Source of the DNA: Roseisolibacter agri
GTDB lineage: Bacteria > Gemmatimonadota > Gemmatimonadetes > Gemmatimonadales > Gemmatimonadaceae
Assembly (NCBI RefSeq): GCF_030159095.1
Contig: NZ_BRXS01000005.1
Span: 1 to 64,000 of the forward strand
Reading direction: 5' to 3'
Length of the DNA stretch: 64,000 bases
Part shown: piece after piece, positions 26,456 through 35,952 of the stretch
Position numbering within the stretch: the first letter of the stretch is position 1
How the letters are laid out: each line of letters starts with the position of its first letter
The notes under the pieces: generated by a model
The model's input: only the letters and a program-made list of their open reading frames with translations
Told to the model about the DNA's origin: nothing
The model's database searches: none
Made by a program: the position numbers and the translations under genes

Positions 26456-27121
26456 TCAGCGCGTCGCGCGACGGCGGCGGGCGACGCCCGCCAGGCCGAG
26501 CAGGCCCGAGCCCATGAGCGCCCACGTCGACGGCTCCGGCACCGTGGAGGCGGCGGCGTTCGCGGCCACGGTCACGTCGTCGAGCAGCACGGCGTCCCCG
26601 GCGGCCGCCGTCAGCGTGACGGCGCTGACCACGTTCGCGCCGAAGTTCAGGCCGTAGAAGACGCGACCGGCATCGTTGAAGCCCGGGATCGTGAAGGTGC
26701 TCGTCGTGCCGCCGACGAGCGTCACCAGCACGCTGAACGGGTTCTCGAGGTCGGTGGCGTAGAAGCCGAAGGCCGAGATCGGGGCGGCGAACGACCCGCT
26801 GGCGGTTCCCGAGCCACCGTCCGTGTAGAGCTCGTAGCCGTTGGAGAGCGACGTCGTCGTGCCGCCGTACGGGAACGGGTTGCCCGACCGGACGCCGTTG
26901 CCGCCGCCGAAGACCCCGACGCCCGGCAGCACGACGCTGTTGGACCCGATGGCGCGGCTGTCGAAGTCCTCGGTGTACGACAGGCCGCTGAGCGACGCCA
27001 GGAAGTCGGCGCGCGCGGTGGCCGAGCCGGCGTTGCCGGTGCCGGTGTACGTGGTCTGGGCGCCCGCCGTGCCCGCGAGGGCGAGGGCGGCGACGGCGGC
27101 GATGGTGCGGAGTCGGTTCAT
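26456..27121 (-). CDS. PEP-CTERM sorting domain protein
   Basis: Predicted exported protein of 221 residues. It has a signal peptide (MNRLRTIAAVAALALAGTAGAQ), then a beta-rich Gly/Ser/Thr body with LSYTEDFDSRAIG and ISAFGFYATD, resembling secreted PEP-CTERM proteins of environmental bacteria. It ends in a C-terminal VPEPSTWALMGSGLLGLAG helix and RRRR anchor signal. Processing by exosortase is expected; cargo function is unknown. The start at 27121 is chosen over 27160 because the signal peptide begins there and a clear promoter lies ~55 bases upstream. It ends at an 18-bp terminator. Confidence 0.88.
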   Translation of the reverse strand: MNRLRTIAAVAALALAGTAGAQTTYTGTGNAGSATARADFLASLSGLSYTEDFDSRAIGSNSVVLPGVGVFGGGNGVRSGNPFPYGGTTTSLSNGYELYTDGGSGTASGSFAAPISAFGFYATDLENPFSVLVTLVGGTTSTFTIPGFNDAGRVFYGLNFGANVVSAVTLTAAAGDAVLLDDVTVAANAAASTVPEPSTWALMGSGLLGLAGVARRRRATR

Positions 27122-27177
27122 CGGGCTCGACGTGGGGGGGACGGGTGTGCTGCGGATCACCTGCCTCAGGCACGTCG

Positions 27178-27206
27178 ATTGTATGAACGGTCGTTAATGT
27201 CGTCAA
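27178..27206 (-). promoter_or_regulatory. Sigma-70-type promoter of the second PEP-CTERM gene
   Basis: On the minus strand TTGACG (27201-27206) and TACAAT (27178-27183) are separated by exactly 17 bases. This predicts a transcript starting near 27171 with a ~50-base leader before the ATG at 27121. It is the clearest promoter in the window. Confidence 0.8.
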
Positions 27207-27213
27207 TCGTGCA

Positions 27214-27231
27214 ACGGTCCCACAGGACCGT
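27214..27231 (-). terminator. Short hairpin after the phzF operon
   Basis: ACGGTCC (27214-27220) pairs with GGACCGT (27225-27231) around a 4-nt loop, 34 bases past the minus-strand stop at 27265. The tail on that strand is TTGCACGATT. It is a weak terminator candidate. Confidence 0.4.
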
Positions 27232-27264
27232 GGCGCGCGCGCAGCACTCCGTCGCCGCCGGCGG

Positions 27265-27489
27265 TCAGTGCGCCAGCTGCAGCGACGACTGCCGCACCCG
27301 CAGCTCGCCCGCGCCGCCGTCGAGCGTCACGAGGTAGAGCGGGTGCGGCACGACCGCGAGCAGCAGCGCGACGGTGCCCACCTGCCCGTCGCGCGAGCCG
27401 CCGACGATCGCCACGCGGTCGTGCAGCGCGAACGACACGCCGGGCAGCCGCTCGCCGCGCAGCCACCGGTCGCCGAGTCCGGCGCTCAC
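27265..27489 (-). CDS. Small KOW/SH3-like hypothetical protein
   Basis: 74 residues, GTG start one base after the phzF stop, so translation is probably coupled. The core (DRVAIVGGSRDGQVGTVALLL, then PLYLVTLDGG and ELRVRQSSLQL) resembles a KOW/SH3-like small barrel with the usual VxxxxGxxGxV pattern. There is no signal peptide. Function is unknown; the coupling with phzF suggests a shared context. A larger frame to 27954 lies antisense-like within phzF and was rejected. Confidence 0.6.
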   Translation of the reverse strand: MSAGLGDRWLRGERLPGVSFALHDRVAIVGGSRDGQVGTVALLLAVVPHPLYLVTLDGGAGELRVRQSSLQLAH

Positions 27490-27490
27490 G

Positions 27491-28438
27491 TCAGCGGAGG
27501 CGAAGGGTGCCGGTGCTGACGACGACGGCGCTGCCGCCCACGCGCACCGCCGTGATCTCGCCGCCGCGCTTGTCGGCCTCCAGCTCCAGCCGGCTCGGCC
27601 GCCCCATCTCGAGGCCCTGCGCGACGGTCCAGCGCAGCGTGCCGTCCAGGCGCGGCGTGCGCGCGGCGAGGTAGCCCGCGAGCGCCGCGTTCGCCGACCC
27701 GGTGGCCGGATCCTCGGGGACGCCGAGGCCGGGGACGAAGACGCGCGCGTGCACGTCGACGCCCGCCTGCGCGCTCGCCTCGTCGGGCGCGCCCATCGCG
27801 AACACCATCGGCTCGCGGCTCCACGCGTCGGGCGGCAGCGCGCGCTCCCACGCGTCGTGGCGGATGCGCGCGCGGCGCACCGCGTCGTGGCTCGCCAGCG
27901 GCACGAGCACGAACGGCAGCCCGCAGCTCGCGGTGCACGGCGCATAGGGGCCATCGAGGATCTCGTCGACCGCGAGGCCGAGCGCGTCGGCGAGCGCGGC
28001 GCGCGACGGCGCGGGGCGCTCCTCGGGGAGCGACGCGACGGAGAGCTGCGCGAACGTCGGCTCGACGCCGCCGCCCACCGGCGACGCGTGCGGCAGCCGC
28101 ACCTTCACGGGCACGTCGCCCACCTGCTCCTCGAGCACGACGGTCATCTCGGTGCCGTCGCAGCGCACGGCGCCGGTGGCGAGCAGCACGTGCGCCGTCC
28201 CGACGGTCGGATGCCCCGCGAACGGCACCTCGGCCCCGGGCGTGAAGATGCGCACGCGGGCCGATCCGCCGCGCTCGGGCGGCAGCACGAACGTCGTCTC
28301 GGAGTAGTTGAACTCGCGGGTGATGGCGAGCATCTCGTCCCCGCTCAACCCGCGCGCGTCGAGGATCACGGCGAGCTGGTTGCCGCCGAACTGGCGGTCC
28401 GTGAACACGTCCGCGGTGACGAAGTCGTAGGTGCGCAT
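27491..28438 (-). CDS. PhzF family isomerase/epimerase
   Basis: Cytoplasmic protein of 315 residues with the PhzF/diaminopimelate-epimerase-like fold (two similar halves). Motifs are FGGNQLAVILD near the N-terminus, the catalytic Glu47 in NYSETTFVLPP, VPFAGHPTVGTAHVL (about 70-85), and EDPATGSANAALAGYL in the second half. PhzF catalyses an isomerisation in phenazine synthesis, but most homologues, including those without other phz genes as here, have unknown substrates. ATG at 28438 (MRTYDFVTADVF) is right; the upstream extension runs through a palindromic repeat. Confidence 0.9.
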   Translation of the reverse strand: MRTYDFVTADVFTDRQFGGNQLAVILDARGLSGDEMLAITREFNYSETTFVLPPERGGSARVRIFTPGAEVPFAGHPTVGTAHVLLATGAVRCDGTEMTVVLEEQVGDVPVKVRLPHASPVGGGVEPTFAQLSVASLPEERPAPSRAALADALGLAVDEILDGPYAPCTASCGLPFVLVPLASHDAVRRARIRHDAWERALPPDAWSREPMVFAMGAPDEASAQAGVDVHARVFVPGLGVPEDPATGSANAALAGYLAARTPRLDGTLRWTVAQGLEMGRPSRLELEADKRGGEITAVRVGGSAVVVSTGTLRLR

Positions 28439-28476
28439 GCGGTTCAAGTCGTTTGGCCTTGGTTGGTACCGTAGTC

Positions 28477-28606
28477 GCGGGGTGTGGAGGCGGCTCCGGC
28501 TCCCACTGATCGCGGCCGCTGCGGGCGAACCTCGGTCTTCCCTCGCTGCGCTCGGGACAAGCCTTGCTGCGATCAGAGGTCGCCTCCGCCACCTCCACAC
28601 CTCGCG
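28477..28606. repeat. Palindromic intergenic repeat, family F (single copy here)
   Basis: CGCGGGGTGTGGAGGCGGCTCC faces GGTCGCCTCCGCCACCTCCACACC, with an inner CTGATCGCGGC/GCTGCGATCAG pair. The loop holds CCCTCGCTGCGCTCGGGACA, similar to the GAGCGCAGCGAGGG motif seen near 21640. It lies upstream of phzF. The remaining bases to 28778 hold nothing I recognise. Confidence 0.7.
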
Positions 28607-28778
28607 CCTCCATACATCGTCGCGGCAGCGGCGTCCGCAGGCGCATCTACCGTCCGCCACGCGCGGACACGCTGCCCGCGCGCAGCGGTGAGGCTCCGCG
28701 CGGCCGCGATCGGCGGAAGCCGAAGCGCCCCCGCCGCTCGCAGCGCGGCGCGCAGCTCCCAGCGCCCAGCAGAGGGAG

Positions 28779-30542
<1,764 letters not shown>

Positions 30543-30651
30543 GCGAAAGCCTCGAGGAGCCTCGGAAGGATCGGTCGTGGGCGCGGGAGCGGCGGTGGCC
30601 GCGGTCGCGCGAGTCGCGGGTAATCTAGCCCGCGCGCGGTTAGCTTTCGGG

Positions 30652-31557
30652 ATGCTGAACCGTGTTCGGCGGCCCGCGCTGCTCGCCGCCGCCCTCGCGC
30701 TGTGCGCCTGCACGAACGACCCCGTCGTCTGGACCGAGGACGCCGAGCGGCGCCTCGTCGTCCCCGCGCCCACGCCCGACCGGCCGATCGCGCACCCCGA
30801 CGCCGTCGCCGACTCGATGCTCACGGGCGCCGTGGGCACCGCGCTCCCCGCGGCCGCGTCGGCGGTGCCGGCCCTCGCGGCCGCGCCGCCCGATCCCACC
30901 GGGGCGCGCTGCCCCGCGTCGCTGCGGTGGGCCGGCGGCCGCGGCGACGAGCGCGTGGCCGCGTGGTGGGCGGTGCGCGCCGACCGCACCGCCGAGGTGA
31001 TGGCCAGCCGCTCGACCGACGGCGGCGCCACCTGGGACGCGCCCGTGCGCGTGGACACGCTCGACCGCGGCCACGTGGGCTGCGAGCGCCCGGCGCCCGC
31101 CGTCGCGGTGGACACCGTGAACGGGTTCGTCCACGTCGCGTACTCGATGGCGGCCCCCGAGGGGAGCGGCGTCTTCTACGCGCACCGCATGGATCCGCGC
31201 GCCGCGTTCGAGCCGCCGCAGGTGATCGTCTACGGCGAGCGGCCCGCGACCACGAGCGTCGTCTCGGCCGGCGACCTGGTGCTCGTCGCGTACGAGGATC
31301 CGAACACGGGCGGGCGTCCGTTCATCTCGGTGGCCGTCTCGCGCACGGCCGGGCACACGTGGGACGAGCGCTTCGCCGCGTCGCAGGGCAGCATGTCGGC
31401 CGAGCGGCCGCTGGTGCGCGTGCGCGGGCGCGACGTGGCGCTGGGCTGGGTGGAGCGCTCGGCGCCGCGCGAGCTGACCACCACGGAGGACCCGCGCTCG
31501 GCCACCACGCCGTATCCGACCGGCGTCGTGGTCCGCGTCGGCCGGCTGCGGCAGTGA
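30652..31557 (+). CDS. Lipoprotein with Asp-box (sialidase-like) repeats
   Basis: Predicted lipoprotein of 301 residues. The signal (LLAAALALCAC) ends in a Cys pair at a lipobox. The body has at least two Asp-box/BNR motifs (STDGGATWDAP, SRTAGHTWDE) within a probable beta-propeller (residues ~90-290). Asp-boxes are structural and occur in sialidases and many non-enzymatic propellers. The catalytic Arg triad of sialidases cannot be made out, so an enzyme call is not justified. ATG at 30652 follows TTAGCTTTCGGG very closely, suggesting a short or absent leader. Confidence 0.7.
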   Translation: MLNRVRRPALLAAALALCACTNDPVVWTEDAERRLVVPAPTPDRPIAHPDAVADSMLTGAVGTALPAAASAVPALAAAPPDPTGARCPASLRWAGGRGDERVAAWWAVRADRTAEVMASRSTDGGATWDAPVRVDTLDRGHVGCERPAPAVAVDTVNGFVHVAYSMAAPEGSGVFYAHRMDPRAAFEPPQVIVYGERPATTSVVSAGDLVLVAYEDPNTGGRPFISVAVSRTAGHTWDERFAASQGSMSAERPLVRVRGRDVALGWVERSAPRELTTTEDPRSATTPYPTGVVVRVGRLRQ

Positions 31558-31564
31558 CGGGCGT

Positions 31565-31600
31565 TACACCGGCAGTGACGGCGCGCCGTGCGCCGGTGTA
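31565..31600 (+). terminator. Hairpin after the Asp-box lipoprotein gene
   Basis: TACACCGGC (31565-31573) pairs with GCCGGTGTA (31592-31600). The loop contains the self-complementary ACGGCGCGCCGT. It begins seven bases past the stop. No T-tract follows. Confidence 0.5.
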
Positions 31601-31664
31601 GCGTGAAGCGCGCGGCCGCCTCGCCGGCGGCGCCCTCCCCTCCGCTCCCGCTTCCCGCCCGCCC

Positions 31665-32417
31665 GTGAAGGTCCTGCTCGCCGAGGACGATCCGCTGGTG
31701 CGCGACTGCCTGGCCGGCGTCGCCGCCAGCGCCGGCCACACGGTGGTCGTCGCCGCCGACGGCGCCGCCGCGTGGGACGCGTTCGCGCGCGAGCGGCCCG
31801 AGCTCGTGGTGCTCGACCTCGACCTGCCGGGCCTGGACGTCCTCGCGCTGTGCGCGCGCATCCGCGCCAGCGACGGCGGCGCGCGCGCGTTCGTGCTGGT
31901 CGTCACGCCGCGCGACGGCAACGCGGACCTCGTGCAGGTGCTCGACGCGGGCGCCGACGACTACATCGGCAAGCCCGCCGACGCCGACCACTTCGCGGCG
32001 CGGCTGACGATCGCCGAGCGCCGCATCGGCGCCGAGGCCGCGCGCCGCCGCGCAGAGGACGCGCTCGCGAAGGCGCGCTATTTCGCCGGCATCGGCGAGA
32101 TGTCGGTCACGCTGCAGCACGAGATCAACAACCCGCTGGCCGCGCTGCTGGGGCACGCGGCGCTCATCGAGCAGGGGCTGGTGGAGCCCGGCGAGGAGCG
32201 CGAGATGCTGCTCGTGATCGTCGAGCAGGCGCACCGCATCGCCGGCGTGGTGAAGCGCATCTCCGCGCTGCGGCACCCGCAGAGCGTGGAGTACCTGGAG
32301 GGCGCGTGGATGCTCGACCTGTCGCGCGACGGCACACGCGACGGCACACGCGACGGCACACGCGACGGCGCGCGCGAGGCGCCCGCGCCATCCGATGATC
32401 CCCCGACCACCCGCTGA
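31665..32417 (+). CDS. Receiver domain fused to histidine-kinase DHp domain, no ATPase domain
   Basis: Protein of 250 residues. Residues 1-120 form a response-regulator receiver: acidic EDD pocket at 7-9, phospho-acceptor Asp in VVLDLDLPG (about 51), and Lys in YIGKPAD (about 103). After a coiled linker comes an H-box (MSVTLQHEINNPLAALLGH, His near 150) and the second helix of a histidine-kinase dimerisation domain (IVEQAHRIAGVVKRI). The protein then ends without N, G1 or G2 ATP-binding boxes. It could be a phosphotransfer hub or an inhibitor of kinases, or a degenerate hybrid kinase. The GTG start at 31665 gives a canonical receiver start (MKVLLAEDD). The C-terminus is a 12-nt minisatellite product. 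Confidence 0.85.
   Translation: MKVLLAEDDPLVRDCLAGVAASAGHTVVVAADGAAAWDAFARERPELVVLDLDLPGLDVLALCARIRASDGGARAFVLVVTPRDGNADLVQVLDAGADDYIGKPADADHFAARLTIAERRIGAEAARRRAEDALAKARYFAGIGEMSVTLQHEINNPLAALLGHAALIEQGLVEPGEEREMLLVIVEQAHRIAGVVKRISALRHPQSVEYLEGAWMLDLSRDGTRDGTRDGTRDGAREAPAPSDDPPTTR
32325..32372 (+). repeat. 12-nt minisatellite inside the receiver-DHp gene
   Basis: Four tandem units of CGCGACGGCACA, the last degenerate, encode Arg-Asp-Gly-Thr repeats near the protein C-terminus. The unit is a multiple of three, so copy-number change alters length but not frame. Confidence 0.9.
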
Positions 32418-32434
32418 CACCCGCTGACGCTTCG

Positions 32435-33343
32435 ATGACCTTCCTCCTCGGCTCGCACTGCCCGGACACGGGCGGCATCGCCATGGCCGTCCGCCGCGCG
32501 GGCAACGCGGGCATGCGCTCGCTGCAGCTGTTCACCGCGGTCCCGAAGTTCTACAACGAGAAGGTCGGCGTGAAGCCGGAGCGCCTGGCGCGCTGGCGCG
32601 CCGCGCTCGACGAGACGGGGCTGCAGGCGGAGCACGCGATGGCGCACGCGGCCTACGTGCTGAACGTCGCCACGCCCGACGCCGAGAAGTGGGAGCGCGC
32701 GAGCGCGGGGCTCGCGAAGGAGCTGGAGCGCTCGACCGCGCTGGGGCTGGGGATGGTGTGCTTCCATCCCGGCGCCGCCACCGACGGCGACCGCGGCGCG
32801 GCGCTGATGCGCGTGAGCGTCGCGATGACGCGCGCGCTGGAAGGCGTGGACGGCCGCACGAAGCTGATGGTCGAGAACACCGCGGGCGCGGGCAGCACCG
32901 TCGCGCGCACCGCCGACGAGATCGCGGCGATCCTCGACGGCATCCCGACCGCGCTGCGGGCGCGCGCGGGCTACGGGCTGGACACCTGCCACCTCTACGC
33001 GTCGGGCTTCGACCTGGGGCGCGACGAGGGCGCGGTGGCCGAGGTGCTCGACGAGTTCGAGAAGACGATCGGCGCGCCGCCGGGCTTCTTCCACCTCAAC
33101 GACAGCGAGGGCGCGCTGGCGTCGAACCGGGACCGGCACGCGCTGATCGGCGAGGGACAGATCGGCGCGGCGCCGTTCGGGTGGCTGCTGGCCGACCGCC
33201 GCGCGCGCGGCGTGCCGCTGATCCTCGAGACGCCGCACGCGGTGGACGAGCCGGCGGAGGACGACGCGACGCCCGATCCGCACGACGTGCGCATGATGGC
33301 GCTGCTGACGAAGCTCGCCGACGGCGCGGGGCGCGGGCGGTGA
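32435..33343 (+). CDS. nfo: Deoxyribonuclease IV (AP endonuclease, Nfo family)
   Basis: TIM-barrel base-excision-repair nuclease of 302 residues, cutting DNA at abasic sites with a tri-metal centre. Motifs in order are LGSHCPDTGGIAMAV, SLQLFTAVPKFY, MVENTAGAGS (metal Glu), GYGLDTCHLYASGFD (metal Asp and His), FHLNDSEGALASNRDRHA (family signature with its Asp/His ligands) and LILETP (final Glu). Length is slightly above E. coli Nfo (285). ATG at 32435 lies 15 bases after the previous stop. It overlaps the following hydrolase gene by four bases (GTGA). Confidence 0.93.
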   Translation: MTFLLGSHCPDTGGIAMAVRRAGNAGMRSLQLFTAVPKFYNEKVGVKPERLARWRAALDETGLQAEHAMAHAAYVLNVATPDAEKWERASAGLAKELERSTALGLGMVCFHPGAATDGDRGAALMRVSVAMTRALEGVDGRTKLMVENTAGAGSTVARTADEIAAILDGIPTALRARAGYGLDTCHLYASGFDLGRDEGAVAEVLDEFEKTIGAPPGFFHLNDSEGALASNRDRHALIGEGQIGAAPFGWLLADRRARGVPLILETPHAVDEPAEDDATPDPHDVRMMALLTKLADGAGRGR

Positions 33344-35031
33344 CGACGGGCCGGCGTCTCGCGGTCGTGCTCGCGGTCGCGCTGTCGGTCGCGCTCTCGG
33401 GCGCGGGGTCGGCGAGCGCCGCGGCGCAGACGCCCGCGCCGCCCGTCGCGCTGCTGCCCGTGGCGCGCGACGGCTTCGTGCTGACGGTGGGCGCCGACAC
33501 GTTCGCGGTGGAGCACGTCACGCGCTCGGCGGCGGGGTTCGAGGGCGAGCTGTTCCTGCGCGGGCAGCGGCAGCGCATCGCCTACACGGTGACGCTGGAG
33601 CCCGACGGGCGCGTGCACCGCGTGCAGCTCTACCAGTGGGCGCCGCGCGCGGCGGCCGACGCGCGGCCGATGGGCAACCTGCAGTACCTGTTCAGCGGCG
33701 ACACGCTGGTGGTCACCGGCGCGGCGGGGAACGTGGCGATGCAGCGGCTGCCGCTGATGCCCGGCACGCTGCCCTGGATCAACCCGTCGTTCGCGTTCGC
33801 GGAGCAGATGACGCGGCGCGCGCGGCGCATGGGCGCGACCATCGACGGGCTGCGGCGCGACCTGCCGGTGGTGAACCTCGGCACCGGCGCGCGGAGCGCG
33901 GTGGCGGTGACGGCGGTCGGCCGCGACTCGATGGTGCTCGACTTCGGCAACGCGCTGCTGCGGCTGGCGGTGGACTCGGCGGGGCAGGTGCTGGGCGGGC
34001 GGCTGCCGGCGCAGAGCCTCGCCATCACGCGCGTGGCGAACCTGCCCGCCGACGCGGGGCGGGGGATGCCGAGCTACGACGCGCCGCCCGGCGCGCCCTA
34101 CACCGCCGAGGAGGTGCGCGTCCCGACGCCGCGCGGGCACACGCTGGTGGGGACGCTGACGCGCCCCGCGGGCGCCGCGGGCGCCGCGGGGCGGGTGCCG
34201 GTAGTGGTGACGATCAGCGGCTCGGGCCCGCAGGACCGCGACGGCCAGATCGTGGGCATCGCCGACTACCGGCCGTTCCGCGCGATCGCCGACACGCTGG
34301 GGCGGCGCGGCATCGCGGTGCTGCGGCTGGACGAGCGGGGGGTGGGCGCGTCGAGCGGCACGTTCGCGAGCGCGACCTCGCGCGACTTCGCGGACGACGT
34401 GCGGGCCGCGCTGGACTGGCTGCGCACGCGTGCGGACGTGGACCCGGCGCGGCTCGCGCTGCTGGGGCACAGCGAGGGCGGGCTGATCGCGCCGCTGGTG
34501 GCGGCCGAGGACTCGAGCCTCGCGGGGGTGGTGCTGCTGGCGGCGCCGGGGATCCCGGGGCGGCAGATCCTCGACTACCAGAGCCGGCTCGGGATGCCGC
34601 CCGCGGGCGCGCTGCCCGCCGCGCGGCGCGACTCGATGCTGACCGCGCTCTCGCGCGCGGTGGACACGGCGATCAAGCAGAGCGCGTGGCTGCGCTGGTT
34701 CGCGGCCCACGATCCGCGGCCGGTGGCGCGTCGGGTGCGCGTGCCGACGCTGGTGCTGCAGGGCGCGACGGACGTGCAGGTGACGCCCGACCAGGCGGAC
34801 ACGCTGGTGGCGGCGCTGCGCGCGGGGGGCAACCGCGCGGTGACGCGCCGCGTCTTCCCGGCGGTGAACCATCTCTTCCTGGCCGATTCGAGCGGTGCGC
34901 CGGGCGGCTACCTGGCGCTGCCGAGCAAGCGGCTGCCGCCCGAGGTGCTGGGCGCGATCGCGGACTGGCTGGCGACCACGCTGCGTGTGGGGCCGCGCGC
35001 GGGTGGGGCCGCGGTGCCGGTCCGGAAGTGA
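33340..35031 (+). CDS. Exported alpha/beta-hydrolase
   Basis: Predicted secreted hydrolase of 563 residues. It has a signal peptide (LAVVLAVALSVALSGAGSASAAAQ), an N-terminal beta-rich domain (about 40-240), then an alpha/beta-hydrolase domain of the dienelactone/acyl-peptidase type. The oxyanion region is TISGSGPQDRDGQ, the nucleophile Ser lies in LGHSEGGLI (about residue 371), and the acid Asp is in LQGATDVQVTPDQ. The His is in VNHLFLAD. Similar proteins are annotated as S9-like esterases; the substrate is unknown. The GTG start overlaps the nfo stop, suggesting coupled expression without an obvious functional link. Confidence 0.85.
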   Translation: MTTGRRLAVVLAVALSVALSGAGSASAAAQTPAPPVALLPVARDGFVLTVGADTFAVEHVTRSAAGFEGELFLRGQRQRIAYTVTLEPDGRVHRVQLYQWAPRAAADARPMGNLQYLFSGDTLVVTGAAGNVAMQRLPLMPGTLPWINPSFAFAEQMTRRARRMGATIDGLRRDLPVVNLGTGARSAVAVTAVGRDSMVLDFGNALLRLAVDSAGQVLGGRLPAQSLAITRVANLPADAGRGMPSYDAPPGAPYTAEEVRVPTPRGHTLVGTLTRPAGAAGAAGRVPVVVTISGSGPQDRDGQIVGIADYRPFRAIADTLGRRGIAVLRLDERGVGASSGTFASATSRDFADDVRAALDWLRTRADVDPARLALLGHSEGGLIAPLVAAEDSSLAGVVLLAAPGIPGRQILDYQSRLGMPPAGALPAARRDSMLTALSRAVDTAIKQSAWLRWFAAHDPRPVARRVRVPTLVLQGATDVQVTPDQADTLVAALRAGGNRAVTRRVFPAVNHLFLADSSGAPGGYLALPSKRLPPEVLGAIADWLATTLRVGPRAGGAAVPVRK

Positions 35032-35150
35032 CGGGCGGTGACGACGCGTCGCGCGTGACGTGTGCGCGTGCGAGGCGTCACAACGCGTGACGCGGCATCT
35101 CGCCGCGTGACGCGAGCGCTTCACGCAGGGCGCCGTAGGGCGCACGGCTA

Positions 35151-35178
35151 TTGCGTACGCAGGGGGCGCGCTTAGGTT
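35151..35178 (+). promoter_or_regulatory. Possible promoter of the SWIB/histone-like gene
   Basis: TTGCGT (35151-35156) and TAGGTT (35173-35178) are spaced by 16 bases, ~65 bases before the ATG at 35242. The match to sigma-70 is partial. The preceding bases 35040-35125 contain iterated GCGTGACG units in both orientations. Confidence 0.35.
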
Positions 35179-35241
35179 TGGTCGCGTTCGCCCCTAATTC
35201 CCCACCTGCGAGCGCGCTCGATTCCCCCACCAGGAGACGCG

Positions 35242-35739
35242 ATGGCCACTGCGAAGAAGTCGGCTGCTGGCGCGAAGAAGGCTGCTGCGAAGAAGTCCTC
35301 CGCCAAGACCGCGAAGAAGGCCGCTCCGGCGCGCGGCGCCGCGGCGAAGAGCGCGGCGAAGAAGGCTCCGGCCAAGAAGGCGGCGCCGGCGAAGAAGGCG
35401 GCAGCGAAGGCGCCCGCGAAGAAGGCGGCCGCGAAGGCCCCTGCGAAGAAGGCCGCCGCCAAGGCTCCCGCGAAGAAGCGGGCGCTGAACCCGGCCCTCG
35501 CCGCGCCCATGCAGCCGAGCGGCGAGCTCGCGGCGGTGATCGGCAACAAGCCGATGCCGCGCAGCGAGGTGGCCAAGCAGATCTGGGCCTACATCAAGAA
35601 GAACAACCTCCAGGACCAGGTCAACAAGCGGAACATCAACGCCGACGACAACCTCCGGAAGGTCTTCGGCGGGAAGAACCAGGTGACGATGTTCGAGATG
35701 ACGGCCCTGGTGAACAAGCACCTCAAGCCGTCCGCCTGA
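35242..35739 (+). CDS. Histone-H1-like tail fused to a SWIB/MDM2 domain
   Basis: DNA-associated protein of 165 residues. Residues 1-80 are almost only Ala, Lys and Pro, with three exact AAAKAPAKK repeats at 53-79, like histone H1 tails. Residues ~88-163 are a SWIB domain (ELAAVIGNKPMPRSEVAKQI, WAYIKKNNLQD, KRNINADDNLRKVFGG, VTMFEMTALVNKHL). SWIB is best known from SWI/SNF complexes and from chlamydiae, where it binds proteins or DNA. The fusion suggests a nucleoid-compacting protein; this is inference. ATG at 35242 has AGGAG eight bases upstream. A strong hairpin with a GAAA loop follows, so it is probably a highly expressed single gene. Confidence 0.93.
   Translation: MATAKKSAAGAKKAAAKKSSAKTAKKAAPARGAAAKSAAKKAPAKKAAPAKKAAAKAPAKKAAAKAPAKKAAAKAPAKKRALNPALAAPMQPSGELAAVIGNKPMPRSEVAKQIWAYIKKNNLQDQVNKRNINADDNLRKVFGGKNQVTMFEMTALVNKHLKPSA
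35398..35478 (+). repeat. 27-nt tandem repeat in the histone-like tail
   Basis: Three consecutive 27-base units each encode AAAKAPAKK. Synonymous differences between units show that the protein repeat is older than a recent slippage event or is kept by selection. Confidence 0.9.
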
Positions 35740-35763
35740 TCACACCACGATCGGCACGGCACG

Positions 35764-35803
35764 GGCGAGGGGGCGCGTCGGGAAACCGACGCGCCCCCTC
35801 GCC
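35764..35803 (+). terminator. Terminator hairpin with GAAA tetraloop
   Basis: A perfect 18-bp stem, GGCGAGGGGGCGCGTCGG (35764-35781) with its complement at 35786-35803, is closed by a GAAA loop. It lies 25 bases past the SWIB gene stop. Confidence 0.85.
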
Positions 35804-35952
35804 GCGTACGGGGCGCATCCGGGAGGACGTCCGGCTGCCCTTGGCGCCGCCCCGCGACGGCGCCAGCTTTCGCCGGTCGTCCCGGGACGCGCCGCGCATC
35901 CTCCGCCGCGTCCCGCGCCCCACCCGCCCACCGTCCCACCGCCTCGCCGTCC

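Noticed and set aside
27491-28438. Phenazine biosynthesis locus based on phzF
   Set aside because: No other phenazine gene is nearby, and PhzF-like proteins are widespread with unknown substrates.
35040-35130. CRISPR-like or phage-derived repeats made of GCGTGACG units
   Set aside because: Units are too short, irregularly spaced and in both orientations; no spacers of constant length and no cas genes.
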